DNA from: an uncultured Oscillospiraceae bacterium
GTDB lineage: Bacteria; Bacillota; Clostridia; Oscillospirales; Oscillospiraceae
DNA length: 47,677 nt
NCBI GenBank assembly: GCA_947631865.1
Contig: CANRNF010000015.1
Span: forward strand, 1 to 47,677
Direction: 5' to 3'
The position numbers were made by a program, and so were the translations under genes. Of this stretch, positions 1 through 7,872 are shown one piece after another (the stretch's first letter is position 1; each line of letters begins with the position of its first letter). Under the pieces are notes generated by a model. It did no database searches. It had not been told where the DNA came from and worked only from the letters and a program-made list of their open reading frames with translations.

Positions 1-329
1 GAGGCGTAGGTGGCCAGCTTGATGCGCTTGGCCGGGTCGAAGGTGCCGATGGCCTTGATGAGGCCGATGGTGCCGATGGAGATCAGGTCCTCGATGTTCA
101 CGCCGGTGTTCTCGAACCGGCGGGCGATGTAGACCACCAGCCGCAGGTTGTGCTCGATGAGGCTCTGGCGGGCCTCGTGGTCCCCGGCCATGAGGGCGGC
201 GATGGCGGCCTCCTCCTCGTCCTTCTCCAGGGGCGGGGGCAGGGTGTCGCTGCCGCCTATGTAGAAAATGCGCTGCGTGGGCTGCAGTTTCAGCTGCAGC
301 TGCATCAGGAGCATCAGCAGTTTGTTCAT
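1..329 (-). CDS. sigE: RNA polymerase sporulation sigma factor SigE (N-terminal part)
   Basis: Mother-cell sigma factor made as an inactive precursor. About 109 residues are visible; the gene runs off the left edge. The Leu/Gln-rich start ([16 protein letters not shown]) is the membrane-associated pro-sequence typical of pro-sigma-E. It is followed by a sigma-70 region 1.2/2 stretch containing [17 protein letters not shown] and the region-2 core [14 protein letters not shown]. An ATG at 329 is preceded on the minus strand by GAAAGGAG. It lies 32 bp downstream of spoIIGA, whose product activates it by removing the pro-sequence, so the two genes are probably one operon. Identity is confident from the motif order and the partner gene. 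Confidence 0.95.
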   Translation of the reverse strand, partial: MNKLLMLLMQLQLKLQPTQRIFYIGGSDTLPPPLEKDEEEAAIAALMAGDHEARQSLIEHNLRLVVYIARRFENTGVNIEDLISIGTIGLIKAIGTFDPAKRIKLATYA

Positions 330-361
330 GGGGGAGGGAAAACTCCTTTCACACAGGTATT

Positions 362-1159
362 TCATATCACCGCGTCGTAGGACCCGTCCGCGCCAAGACG
401 AGCGGGGACCACGGCGGCGATGAGGTCGTTCCGATCCCGGCCGTCCACGGTGACAGCATCCGGCCGGAAGGCCAGCAGCAGGCGGCTTTCGCCCTCCACC
501 CCCGCATAGGGGATGAGCCGGGCCCCGGGGATATGCAGGACGGCCTCGGCGGGGGGCGAGCGGAGATAGACCGCGTCGGCGGGGGAGAACAGATCCCGGA
601 CCGCGTCCTCCTCCGCCACGAAGGCGGCCCGGCCGGTGATGGGGTCCACGAGGGAATTTCCCGTGTCCTCCAAAGCCCGGAGGCGGACGGTGCGCCCCCC
701 GCGGGACACGGTCACGTCCCGGATCCGCCGGGAGGCGTTTTTGACCCCGCCCCGCCACAAAAGGCTCACCGCCGCCCAGCACACGGCGAAGGCCAGGATG
801 AGCACCCGCATGTCCAGATGCAGGACGCCGCCGCCCCGGAAGAGACAGGCGGCGTACACCGTCCCGCCGAAGAGGGCCGATATGCCCAGAAAGCAGATGA
901 AGCACCAGCCCAGCCGCCGCTCCCCGCCGAAGGCGGCCAACGTCATGGCCCCGGCCAGCACCGGACACATGGCGGGGCGGAGGAGCCACTCCATGCCCGG
1001 CAGCAGCCCCAGGCAGTTCCACGCCGCCCCCAGGCATGCCCCGGCCAGAAACCGCCCTCGCCGGTAGGGCAGGGCGCAGACCTTGGCCGTGCCCAGCAGC
1101 AGGAAGTAGTCCACCACGGCGTCCAGCAGGAACACCTCGTCCAGATAGATGATCTCCAT
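362..1159 (-). CDS. spoIIGA: Sigma-E processing peptidase SpoIIGA
   Basis: Membrane aspartic protease that cleaves pro-sigma-E at the sporulation septum after a forespore signal. The 265-residue product has about five hydrophobic segments in its first half, starting with [23 protein letters not shown] soluble C-terminal half carries the pepsin-like motif [11 protein letters not shown], with the catalytic Asp near residue 165. Length is slightly short of the usual 280-310. The open frame continues far upstream, but the ATG at 1159 gives the canonical N-terminus, and upstream codons run into the divergent pyrH promoter region. sigE follows 32 bp downstream, the order found across spore-forming Firmicutes. 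No good promoter with room for a leader was seen directly upstream. Confidence 0.93.
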   Translation of the reverse strand: MEIIYLDEVFLLDAVVDYFLLLGTAKVCALPYRRGRFLAGACLGAAWNCLGLLPGMEWLLRPAMCPVLAGAMTLAAFGGERRLGWCFICFLGISALFGGTVYAACLFRGGGVLHLDMRVLILAFAVCWAAVSLLWRGGVKNASRRIRDVTVSRGGRTVRLRALEDTGNSLVDPITGRAAFVAEEDAVRDLFSPADAVYLRSPPAEAVLHIPGARLIPYAGVEGESRLLLAFRPDAVTVDGRDRNDLIAAVVPARLGADGSYDAVI

Positions 1160-1194
1160 ATCCGGATTGTAGCCCCGGCGGGCCGCGAAGCCGG

Positions 1195-1223
1195 TTGAAA
1201 TCAGCGGGCGGATGTGGTAAAAT
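1195..1223 (+). promoter_or_regulatory. Sigma-A promoter of the pyrH operon
   Basis: TTGAAA (1195-1200), 17-bp spacer, TAAAAT (1218-1223), pointing at pyrH. Hexamers and spacing fit the vegetative consensus. It would drive pyrH and probably the downstream frr-uppS-dxr-rseP-ispG-polC genes, leaving a leader of roughly 85 nt. Confidence 0.7.
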
Positions 1224-1231
1224 TTGAAGCT

Positions 1232-1277
1232 GGGAGAAAAGGTGCGCCCATGAGGTTGAAAATGTAACCTTTCTCCC
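1232..1277 (+). promoter_or_regulatory. pyrH leader with two competing hairpins
   Basis: GGGAGAAAAGGT (1232-1243) can pair with ACCTTTCTCCC (1267-1277), with one bulged A. The nested AGGTT (1253-1257) can pair with AACCT (1266-1270). Both use the same ACCT strand, so the structures are mutually exclusive, as in an attenuator. There is no T-run after the stem, and no PyrR-box consensus was recognised, so a regulatory role is only suggested. Confidence 0.35.
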
Positions 1278-1312
1278 CTAGGATAAGAGTGAGACGAATG
1301 GAGACAGGCACG

Positions 1313-2026
1313 ATGGGAAAGCCCGTATATAAGCGCGTTTTGTTGAAACTGAGCGGCGAGGCTCTGGGCGGCGAGAGCGGCCGTGGGCTGGATTTCGCCG
1401 TGATGGCCCAGGTGGCCAAGGCCGTGAGATCCTGCGTGGACGCGGGCGTCCAGGTGGGGATCGTCACCGGCGGCGGCAACTACTGGCGTGGCGCCAAGGA
1501 CGGGGGCGGGAAGATGGAGCGCTCCCGGGCCGACCAGATGGGCATGCTGGCCACCGTCATGAACTCCATCGCCCTGTCCGAGGTCCTGGGGCAGCAGGGC
1601 GTGCCCGCCCGGGTGATGACTATGATCGACATGGTCCGGGTGGCCGAGCCCTACTCCTACGGCCGGGCCATGCACCACCTGGAAAAAGGCCGGGTGGTCC
1701 TGTTCGCCGCGGGCAGCGGCAACCCCTATTTCACCACCGACTCCGCCGCGGCGCTGAAGGCCGCCGAGATCGGCGCGGACGCCCTTTTGATGGCGAAGAA
1801 CATCGACGGCGTCTATACCGCGGACCCCAAGAAGGACCCCAGCGCCAAAAAGCTGGACCGCATCGGCTACGGGGAGGTCCTCTCCAAGGATCTGAAGGTC
1901 ATCGACGCGGCCGCCACCAGCCTTCTCCGGGACAACGCCATCCCCACCATGATCTTCGCCCTGGAACCGCCGGAGAACATCCTCCGGGTGGTCATGGGGG
2001 AGAAGATCGGGACCATCGTGGACTGA
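1313..2026 (+). CDS. pyrH: UMP kinase
   Basis: Cytoplasmic amino-acid-kinase-fold enzyme that makes UDP from UMP and ATP, the step feeding UTP and CTP synthesis. The start MGKPVYKRVLLKLSGEAL carries the nucleotide-binding KLSGEA motif. Further family motifs are GGGNYWRG, MLATVMNSIAL, TTDSAAALKAAEIGAD and MAKNIDGVYTADPKKDP. ATG 1313 gives 237 residues, the family length, with GGAG nine bases upstream; GTG 1289 and ATG 1298 are in-frame alternatives. In most Firmicutes tsf precedes and frr follows directly. Here the divergent spoIIGA lies upstream and an FkbM gene separates it from frr. Confidence 0.97.
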   Translation: MGKPVYKRVLLKLSGEALGGESGRGLDFAVMAQVAKAVRSCVDAGVQVGIVTGGGNYWRGAKDGGGKMERSRADQMGMLATVMNSIALSEVLGQQGVPARVMTMIDMVRVAEPYSYGRAMHHLEKGRVVLFAAGSGNPYFTTDSAAALKAAEIGADALLMAKNIDGVYTADPKKDPSAKKLDRIGYGEVLSKDLKVIDAAATSLLRDNAIPTMIFALEPPENILRVVMGEKIGTIVD

Positions 2027-2101
2027 GATCTGGGCCAGATATACTGCCGGAATGGCAATGATATAAAATAAATATTTGAGGCAAGGAGTTATGGACGGTT
2101 T

Positions 2102-2979
2102 ATGAAAGAGCAAATGTCCAAATTGAGGAATACCCTCCAGCACAGCAACGCGCTTAGGTGGGTGGACACGTTTGCGAGAAGATCAGGAGCGGTTCATCTG
2201 CTGCACGTTATCGAATCAAGGGCGGACAAGGACGCCGCGGCGTCCGGAGAAGAGTTCCGGTGGTTTTGTGATCAGCACCAGCAGGAGCTTCAGAAGCTGT
2301 CCGGCATGCTGGAGGATGATTTCTCCCGCCTGACGCTGGAAAAAGTGCTGGAGTATCGGAAGACGAAGAATATTCGTGCGCTGAAGGGCGTGGTCATCCA
2401 ACCGCAGTATTTTCAGAAAGAGATCTTCGGCCCTGTAGAGGATGAAGTATTTATAGACGGCGGCGCCTATGTGGGCGACACAGTTGAGAGCTTCATCAAA
2501 TATTGTGTGTGTGGGGGGGGTACAGGAGAATATATGCCTGGGATCCTGATGAAGAGAATCTGAACCGCTTAAAAGAAAATACGAGGAAATTTGATAATAT
2601 CGTCTGTATTCCCTATGGCATGTGGAGTGAAAAAACAGAGCTATTCTTCCACTCGATAGGCACCGGAAGTTCGGGGATCGTAGAGAATGGGGCTGACGAT
2701 GTACAGAGGATCAAGGTGGACAGCATTGACAATGTCTGTTCCGGAGATAAGGTGACCTTCATCAAGATGGATATCGAGGGCAGTGAGGTAGAGGCGTTGA
2801 AAGGCGCGGTCAACGTGATCAAGCGGGATAAGCCTAAGCTGGCGATCTGCATCTATCACAAGCCTGAGCATTTGTATGAGATACCTTTTTGGATCAAGGA
2901 GACAGTCCCGGAGTATAAACTCTATATTCGCCAGCACTCCGATACGGCTTCGGAAACGGTGCTCTACGCAACTTTGTGA
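2102..2979 (+). pseudogene. FkbM-family SAM methyltransferase, frameshifted at a poly-G tract
   Basis: FkbM proteins are class I SAM-dependent O-methyltransferases, usually acting on sugars or polyketides. The first frame (2102-2563) holds the SAM-binding motif VFIDGGAYVGDTVESFIKY. The remainder (about 2512-2979, the next frame) holds RRIYAWDPDEENLNRLKEN and the FkbM signature TFIKMDIEGSEVEALKG. The switch falls exactly at a (TG)n/G8 tract at 2505-2520. One extra G, or loss of one TG unit, would rejoin the frames into a protein of about 290 residues. Composition is more AT-rich than the flanking genes, and it interrupts the conserved pyrH-frr pair, both signs of acquisition. It may be a pseudogene, a phase-variable gene or a sequencing error; the sequence cannot decide. 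Confidence 0.8.
2505..2520 (+). repeat. (GT)n-G8 simple-sequence tract inside the FkbM gene
   Basis: Alternating GT at 2505-2512 runs straight into eight G (2513-2520). The reading frame breaks here. Tracts of this kind change length by slipped-strand mispairing, so this is the candidate ON/OFF switch of the gene. Confidence 0.7.
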
Positions 2980-3057
2980 TATCCGCGGCGGCGGTGCGGA
3001 CGTATCGCCGGCCGCGAGGGAATAGATCATAACGATACGAAAAGGAGGACCTGACCC

Positions 3058-3609
3058 ATGTCTGAGCTGAAAGAATTCGAGGACAAAATGAAGAAGGCCA
3101 AGGAGTTCCTCTCCGGCCAGTTCGATTCCGTGCGGGCCGGGCGAGCCAACGCCGCGGTCCTGAACGGCATCACTGTGGACTACTACGGCACCCCCACCCC
3201 CATCAACCAGGTGGCGGCCATCTCCACCCCTGACCCCCGGACCCTGGTGATCACCCCCTGGGACGGCTCCGTGCTGAAGGGCATAGAGAAGGCCATCCAG
3301 GCCTCCAAACTGGGCATCAACCCCCAGAACGACGGCCGGGTCATCCGCCTCGCCTTCCCCCAGCTCACCGAGGAGCGGCGCAAGGAGCTGGCCAAGCAGG
3401 TGCGCAAGTACGGCGAGGACGCCAAGGTGGCCGTGCGCAACATCCGCCGGGACGCCATGGACAAGATCAAGAAGCAGCAGAAGGCCGGCGACATCACCGA
3501 GGACGACCAGAAGGACCTGGAAAAGGACCTGCAGAAGCTGACTGACGACAACATCAAGGACATCGACAAGCTCACCGAAGCCAAGGAAAAAGAGCTGTTC
3601 GCCATATGA
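3058..3609 (+). CDS. frr: Ribosome recycling factor
   Basis: Splits post-termination ribosomes together with EF-G. The 183-residue product has the full family length. It carries FDSVRAGRANAAVLNGI and VDYYGTPTPINQVA, then the helical DARTLVITP-like core, here written DPRTLVITPWD. The C-terminal half is a charged coiled coil (RRKELAKQVRKYGEDAKVAVRN). A strong AAAGGAGG lies 10 bases before the ATG. Its stop overlaps the start of uppS (ATGA), implying translational coupling. Normally it follows pyrH at once; here about 1 kb of foreign-looking DNA lies between. Confidence 0.98.
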   Translation: MSELKEFEDKMKKAKEFLSGQFDSVRAGRANAAVLNGITVDYYGTPTPINQVAAISTPDPRTLVITPWDGSVLKGIEKAIQASKLGINPQNDGRVIRLAFPQLTEERRKELAKQVRKYGEDAKVAVRNIRRDAMDKIKKQQKAGDITEDDQKDLEKDLQKLTDDNIKDIDKLTEAKEKELFAI

Positions 3610-4367
3610 GCGAGGATAAGCGCGAAACGCTGGCGGGAGAGTCGCAACGACTCCCCCGCCATGAGCATATGAGCGAGACAGGACCCCTTCCCCGCCATAT
3701 CGCCGTCATCATGGACGGCAACGGCCGCTGGGCGAAAAAGCGGGGCCTGCCCCGGACGGCGGGCCACTCCGCCGGGGCGGACAGCTTCCGCCGGGCGGCC
3801 CGGTACTGCCAGAGGCTGGGCATCGAGTACCTGACGGTGTACGCCTTCTCCACGGAGAACTGGAAGCGGCCCGCCGACGAGGTGGCGGGCATCATGGCCC
3901 TTTTGGAGAAGTATCTCCGCCAGGCCCTGCGGGACCTGGAGAAGGAGCGGGTGCGCATCTGTATCTTCGGGGACCTGGCCCCCTTTACGCCGGAGCTGCA
4001 AAAGCTGAGCCGGGAGTGCATGGAGCGCTCGGCGGTCTATACCGGCGAGCAGGTGAACATATGCCTCAACTACGGCGGCCGGGACGAGATCGTCCGGGCG
4101 GCGAAAAGGTGGGCGGCGGACGGCTGTCCGGAGCTCACGGAGCACACCTTCTCCGGCTACATGTGGGGCGGGGATATCCCGGACCCGGACCTGCTCATAC
4201 GCCCCGGCGGGGAGAAGCGCATCTCCAACTTCCTTTTGTGGGAGTGCGCCTATTCGGAGCTTTACTTCTCCGATGTGCTGTGGCCGGACTTTGACGAGGC
4301 GGAATTCGACAAGGCCCTCGCGGCCTATCAGCACCGGGAGAGACGATTCGGAGACGTGGGGAAATAA
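3606..4367 (+). CDS. uppS: Isoprenyl (undecaprenyl) diphosphate synthase
   Basis: cis-Prenyltransferase that builds the C55 lipid carrier for peptidoglycan and other wall polymers from FPP and IPP. It shows the catalytic MDGNGRWAKKRGLPRTAGHSAG near residue 37, YAFSTENWKRP, and the C-terminal LLIRPGGEKRISNFLLWECAYSELYF region. The ATG at 3606 overlaps the frr stop by 4 bp and gives 253 residues. An alternative ATG at 3669 would give 232 and lacks a ribosome binding site. The 12 bases around both starts (CATATGAGCGAG) are identical, so the N-terminal extension may come from a small duplication. cdsA, the usual next gene, is absent. Confidence 0.96.
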   Translation: MSEDKRETLAGESQRLPRHEHMSETGPLPRHIAVIMDGNGRWAKKRGLPRTAGHSAGADSFRRAARYCQRLGIEYLTVYAFSTENWKRPADEVAGIMALLEKYLRQALRDLEKERVRICIFGDLAPFTPELQKLSRECMERSAVYTGEQVNICLNYGGRDEIVRAAKRWAADGCPELTEHTFSGYMWGGDIPDPDLLIRPGGEKRISNFLLWECAYSELYFSDVLWPDFDEAEFDKALAAYQHRERRFGDVGK

Positions 4368-4368
4368 C

Positions 4369-5499
4369 ATGGTGAAGTCTATCTCCGTACTGGGCTCCAC
4401 CGGGTCCATCGGGCGGCAGTCGCTGGCGGCGGCGGCCCGTCAGGGCCTGCGGGTGGAGGCCCTGACGGCCCAAAAGAGCATAGAGCTGTTAGAGGAGCAG
4501 ATACGTCAGTTTCGCCCCTCCTACGCGGCGGTGTACGACCCGGCCGCCGCGGCGAAGCTGCGCGTCGCCGTGGCCGACCTGGACATAGAGGTCGGCGAGG
4601 GGATGGAGGGCCTGCGCCGCGCCGCCGCGGCGGTGGATACGGACGCAGTGGTGACGGCGGTGTCCGGCTCCGTGGGCCTGCGGCCCACATTGGACGCCAT
4701 CGATGCCAAAAAGCGCATATGTCTCGCCAACAAGGAGACACTTGTCTGCGCGGGCAGCATCGTCATGGCCGCGGCCAAAGAAAAGGGCGCCCAGATCGTG
4801 CCCGTGGACTCGGAGCACGCCGCCATCTTCCAGTGCCTGGAGGGGCGGCGGGACCAGCTCCATAAAATACTGCTCACCGGCTCCGGCGGCCCCTTCCGGG
4901 GCTGGACGAGGGCCGAGACCGCCTCCGTCACCCCAGCCCAGGCGGTGGCCCACCCCAACTGGCATATGGGGGCCAAGATATCCGTGGACAGCGCCACCAT
5001 GATGAACAAGGGCCTGGAGTTCATCGAGGCCATGCACCTGTTCGGCGTGACGCCGGACGATATCCAGGTGGTGGTCCATCCCCAGAGCGTGATCCACTCC
5101 ATGGTGGAGCTCATAGACGGCACGGTGCTGGCCCAGCTGGCAGTGCCGGACATGGGCCTGCCCATCCAGTACGCCATGACCTGGCCCGACCGGGCCCCGT
5201 CCCCCTATGAGCGGCTGGATTTCTGGAAGATGAAGGACATGACCTTCGAGGCCCCGGACCTTGGAAAGACCCCCTGCCTTGCCCTGGCCATGGACTGCGC
5301 CCGGAAGGGCGGCACGGCCCCGGCGGTGATGAGCGCCGCCAACGAGCGGGCCGTGGCCCTGTTCCTGGCGGGGAAGATCGGCTATAACGACATCTACGAT
5401 AAAGTGGCGGATGCGGTGGCGCGCATGCCCTTCATCGCCGCGCCCACGCTGGACGACATTTTAGCCGTGGACGAGGAAGCCCGCAGGTTAGTCGGATAA
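4369..5499 (+). CDS. dxr: 1-deoxy-D-xylulose 5-phosphate reductoisomerase
   Basis: NADPH-dependent, metal-requiring second enzyme of the MEP isoprenoid pathway. The N-terminal Rossmann motif is SVLGSTGSIGRQSL. Substrate and metal residues lie in ANKETLVCAGS, VDSEHAAIFQCL, and the flexible-loop region HPNWHMGAKISVDSATMMNKGLE-type segment (about residues 200-220). The 376-residue length is normal. The ATG at 4369 begins one base after the uppS stop, so the genes are tightly coupled. IspG, a later enzyme of the same pathway, is encoded two genes downstream. Confidence 0.98.
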   Translation: MVKSISVLGSTGSIGRQSLAAAARQGLRVEALTAQKSIELLEEQIRQFRPSYAAVYDPAAAAKLRVAVADLDIEVGEGMEGLRRAAAAVDTDAVVTAVSGSVGLRPTLDAIDAKKRICLANKETLVCAGSIVMAAAKEKGAQIVPVDSEHAAIFQCLEGRRDQLHKILLTGSGGPFRGWTRAETASVTPAQAVAHPNWHMGAKISVDSATMMNKGLEFIEAMHLFGVTPDDIQVVVHPQSVIHSMVELIDGTVLAQLAVPDMGLPIQYAMTWPDRAPSPYERLDFWKMKDMTFEAPDLGKTPCLALAMDCARKGGTAPAVMSAANERAVALFLAGKIGYNDIYDKVADAVARMPFIAAPTLDDILAVDEEARRLVG

Positions 5500-5508
5500 T
5501 AATGGGGC

Positions 5509-5543
5509 CCCCATGAAAGCCCGGCAAAGCGGGTTTCATGGGG
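5509..5543 (+). promoter_or_regulatory. Intergenic hairpin after dxr
   Basis: CCCCATGAAAGCCCG (5509-5523) pairs with CGGGTTTCATGGGG (5530-5543), leaving one bulged base. There is no T-run, so it is not a classical terminator. The right arm runs directly into the GGAGAAGGA ahead of the small reading frame at 5554. It could be an mRNA processing or stability element, or a translation control stem. Confidence 0.45.
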
Positions 5544-5553
5544 AGAAGGAAAA

Positions 5554-5652
5554 ATGCCCTTGACCGACAGAGAGCCCCACTTGTGCGGGCTCGATGTCTT
5601 CAAGAGCATTTTGACGCAGAAGCAAGACGCCTGGTGGACGAACGATAATTAA
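5554..5652 (+). CDS. Possible 32-residue peptide between dxr and rseP
   Basis: An ATG frame preceded by GGAGAAGGA with 4-5 bases' spacing. It encodes a hydrophilic peptide beginning MPLTDREPHLCGLDVF and ending WWTNDN, with one Cys and two adjacent Trp. Third positions are mostly G or C, like the neighbours, but so is the whole region. I do not recognise the family. It fills an otherwise unexplained gap of about 200 bp in a compact operon. Conservation in related genomes is the only good test; treat as tentative. Confidence 0.35.
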   Translation: MPLTDREPHLCGLDVFKSILTQKQDAWWTNDN

Positions 5653-5701
5653 GCCTTGTTTGGCATACACTGTTCTCAGAAAACCAAGAGAAGGAAGCAG
5701 C

Positions 5702-6781
5702 ATGGGAACATTTCTCTATATCCTCTTAGCCGTATTGATCTTCGGCGTGCTCATCATAGTCCACGAGCTGGGGCATTTCCTGGCGGCCCGGGCCTGCGGG
5801 GTGCAGGTGCTGGAGTTCTCCATGGGCATGGGACCGAAGCTTTTGAGCCGCACGACGAAGAGCGGCACGGTCATATCCCTGCGGGCGCTGCCCATCGGCG
5901 GCTTCTGCGCCATGGCGGGGGATGACGACGAGTCCGACGACGAGGGCTCCTTCCCAAACGCCCCCCGGTGGAAGCGGCTGGTCATCATGCTGGCCGGCGT
6001 GACCATGAACTTCCTGCTTGGTCTCGTGATCATCTTCGGCTGCTACACCCAGGTGGAGTCCTTCTCCCCGCCAACTGTCACCCGGTTCATGGAGGGCTGC
6101 CCCTATGAGGGGCCGGACGGCCTGCAGGCGGGGGACACCTTCTACAAGGTCAACGGCCAGCGGACGTATTTGGCCAGCGACGTGTCCCTCTACATGGCCC
6201 GGGGGGAGGAGGGACACGCGGACCTGGTCCTCATCCGGGACGGGAAGAAGATCCGTCTGGACGATTTCCCCATGACCCTGCGGGAGTACGTGGACGAGGA
6301 CACCGGCGAGAAGCTGATGCGCTACGGCCTCTACTTTGAAAACCACGACACGGGCCTGGCTGCCAAGCTCAAGTACACCTGGTACGGGGCGCTGGACTTC
6401 GTGCGGACTGTGTGGCTGGGGCTGCACGACCTGGTGACCGGGCGGGTGCCCGCGAGCCAGATGATGGGCGTGGTGGGCCTGGTGGACGGCATCGCCGAGA
6501 TGGGTACCTCGTCGCCCACGGTGTCCCTGGCCCTTCTGAACATCTTCTATCTGGCGGCGCTCATCTCCGTGAACCTGGCGGTGATGAACCTGCTGCCCAT
6601 CCCCGGCCTGGACGGCGGGCGTATCCTTTTCCTGCTGCTCAGCGGACTGTGTGCGCTGCTGTTCCGGCGGGAACTGGACCCCAAGTACGAGAATTACGCC
6701 AGCACCGTGGGGTTTGTCCTGTTGATGGGCCTCATGGTATATGTGATGTACAACGACGTGGCGCGTATCATTGCGCGGTAG
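5702..6781 (+). CDS. rseP: RIP metalloprotease RseP (site-2 protease)
   Basis: Intramembrane zinc metalloprotease that cleaves membrane substrates such as anti-sigma factors and remnant signal peptides. The first membrane segment carries the zinc motif IIVHELGHFLAARA. A central PDZ-like domain includes the stretch DGLQAGDTFYKVNGQ. The C-terminal membrane segment holds the third zinc-ligand motif NLLPIPGLDGGRI. ATG 5702 is preferred over the upstream in-frame ATG at 5660, because it places the first membrane helix at the N-terminus (MGTFLYILLAVLIFG) and follows GGAAG. The length of 359 is usual for Firmicutes. ispG starts 2 bases after its stop. Confidence 0.95.
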   Translation: MGTFLYILLAVLIFGVLIIVHELGHFLAARACGVQVLEFSMGMGPKLLSRTTKSGTVISLRALPIGGFCAMAGDDDESDDEGSFPNAPRWKRLVIMLAGVTMNFLLGLVIIFGCYTQVESFSPPTVTRFMEGCPYEGPDGLQAGDTFYKVNGQRTYLASDVSLYMARGEEGHADLVLIRDGKKIRLDDFPMTLREYVDEDTGEKLMRYGLYFENHDTGLAAKLKYTWYGALDFVRTVWLGLHDLVTGRVPASQMMGVVGLVDGIAEMGTSSPTVSLALLNIFYLAALISVNLAVMNLLPIPGLDGGRILFLLLSGLCALLFRRELDPKYENYASTVGFVLLMGLMVYVMYNDVARIIAR

Positions 6782-6783
6782 AT

Positions 6784-7845
6784 ATGAAAAGAGACGACAC
6801 GAAAAGGATATACGTGGGCGGCGTGCCCGTGGGCGGCGGCGCCCCGGTGACGGTCCAGTCCATGTGCAACACCCCCACCCAGGATGTGGAGGCCACGCTG
6901 GAGCAGATGCGCAGGCTCCGGGCCGCCGGATGCGACATCATCCGGGTGGCGGTGCCCAATGCCGCCGCCGCGGCGGCCCTGCCGGCCATCATGGCCCAGG
7001 CGCCCATGCCCGTGGTGGCGGACATCCACTTCGACTACCGCCTGGCCCTGGCGGCGGCGGAGGCGGGGGTCAGCGCTGTGCGGATAAACCCCGGCAACAT
7101 CGGTTCGGCCGATAGGGTGGCGGCGGTGGCGGACGCCTGCAAAAAGCGGAACATCCCCATCCGCATCGGCGTGAACACCGGGTCGCTGGAAAAGCGGCTG
7201 CTGGAAAAGTACGGCGGCCCCACGGCCGAGGCCCTGGTGGAGAGCGCGGCGGGGGAGATCCAGGCCCTGAAGGCGGTGGGCTTTGAGGACATCGCCCTGT
7301 CCGTGAAGGCGTCGGATGTGACCACCGCCGTGGCGGCCTACCGCCTGGCGGCGGAGAGGTTCGACTGCCCCCTGCACGTGGGCGTCACGGAGGCGGGCAC
7401 CAGCTACGGCGGGCTTATAAACTCCGCCGTGGGCATAGGGACCCTCCTCATGGAGGGCATCGGCGACACCATCCGGGTGAGCCTCACGGCGGACCCGGCG
7501 GAGGAGATAAAGGCGGGACTCGCCATATTGCGCTCCTGCGGCCTTCGCAAAGGCGGTGTGCGGTTCGTGTCCTGCCCCACCTGCGGCCGGACGCGGATCG
7601 ACCTGATCGGTCTGGCCAAGAGGGTGGAGGAGGCTGTCTCCGGCCTGGACAGGGACATCACCGTGGCCGTCATGGGCTGCGAGGTGAACGGCCCCGGAGA
7701 GGCCCGGGAGGCGGATTTCGGCATCGCCGGCGGTCCCGGCTTCGGCAGCCTGTTCGTCAAGGGTCAGGTGGTGAAGACCAAGGTGCCGGAGGATAAGCTC
7801 CTGGATGAGCTCATGGCCCTCATTGAACAGGGCGGCCCGAACTGA
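6784..7845 (+). CDS. ispG: (E)-4-hydroxy-3-methylbut-2-enyl diphosphate synthase (flavodoxin)
   Basis: Penultimate enzyme of the MEP pathway, a [4Fe-4S] reductive dehydratase making HMBPP from MEcPP. The TIM-barrel half starts VGGVPVGGGAPVTVQSMCNT and includes ADIHFDYRLAL and RINPGNIGS. The C-terminal cluster-binding half shows SCPTCGRT and MGCEVNGPGEA, whose three cysteines ligate the cluster. Its 353 residues match the family. The ATG is 2 bases after the rseP stop, so it is part of the same operon. Together with dxr upstream this shows isoprenoids come from the MEP route. Confidence 0.97.
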   Translation: MKRDDTKRIYVGGVPVGGGAPVTVQSMCNTPTQDVEATLEQMRRLRAAGCDIIRVAVPNAAAAAALPAIMAQAPMPVVADIHFDYRLALAAAEAGVSAVRINPGNIGSADRVAAVADACKKRNIPIRIGVNTGSLEKRLLEKYGGPTAEALVESAAGEIQALKAVGFEDIALSVKASDVTTAVAAYRLAAERFDCPLHVGVTEAGTSYGGLINSAVGIGTLLMEGIGDTIRVSLTADPAEEIKAGLAILRSCGLRKGGVRFVSCPTCGRTRIDLIGLAKRVEEAVSGLDRDITVAVMGCEVNGPGEAREADFGIAGGPGFGSLFVKGQVVKTKVPEDKLLDELMALIEQGGPN

Positions 7846-7872
7846 CAAAGGAAACCTGGGGAGTACATAGCG

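Noticed and set aside
1160..1185. TACAAT as the spoIIG promoter on the minus strand
   Set aside because: It lies only about 8 bases before the ATG, leaving no room for a start site and ribosome site; no clear 0A boxes were found.
362..2143. A 593-residue minus-strand open frame across pyrH
   Set aside because: Only the part from 1159 down is SpoIIGA; the rest is the GC-rich shadow of pyrH.
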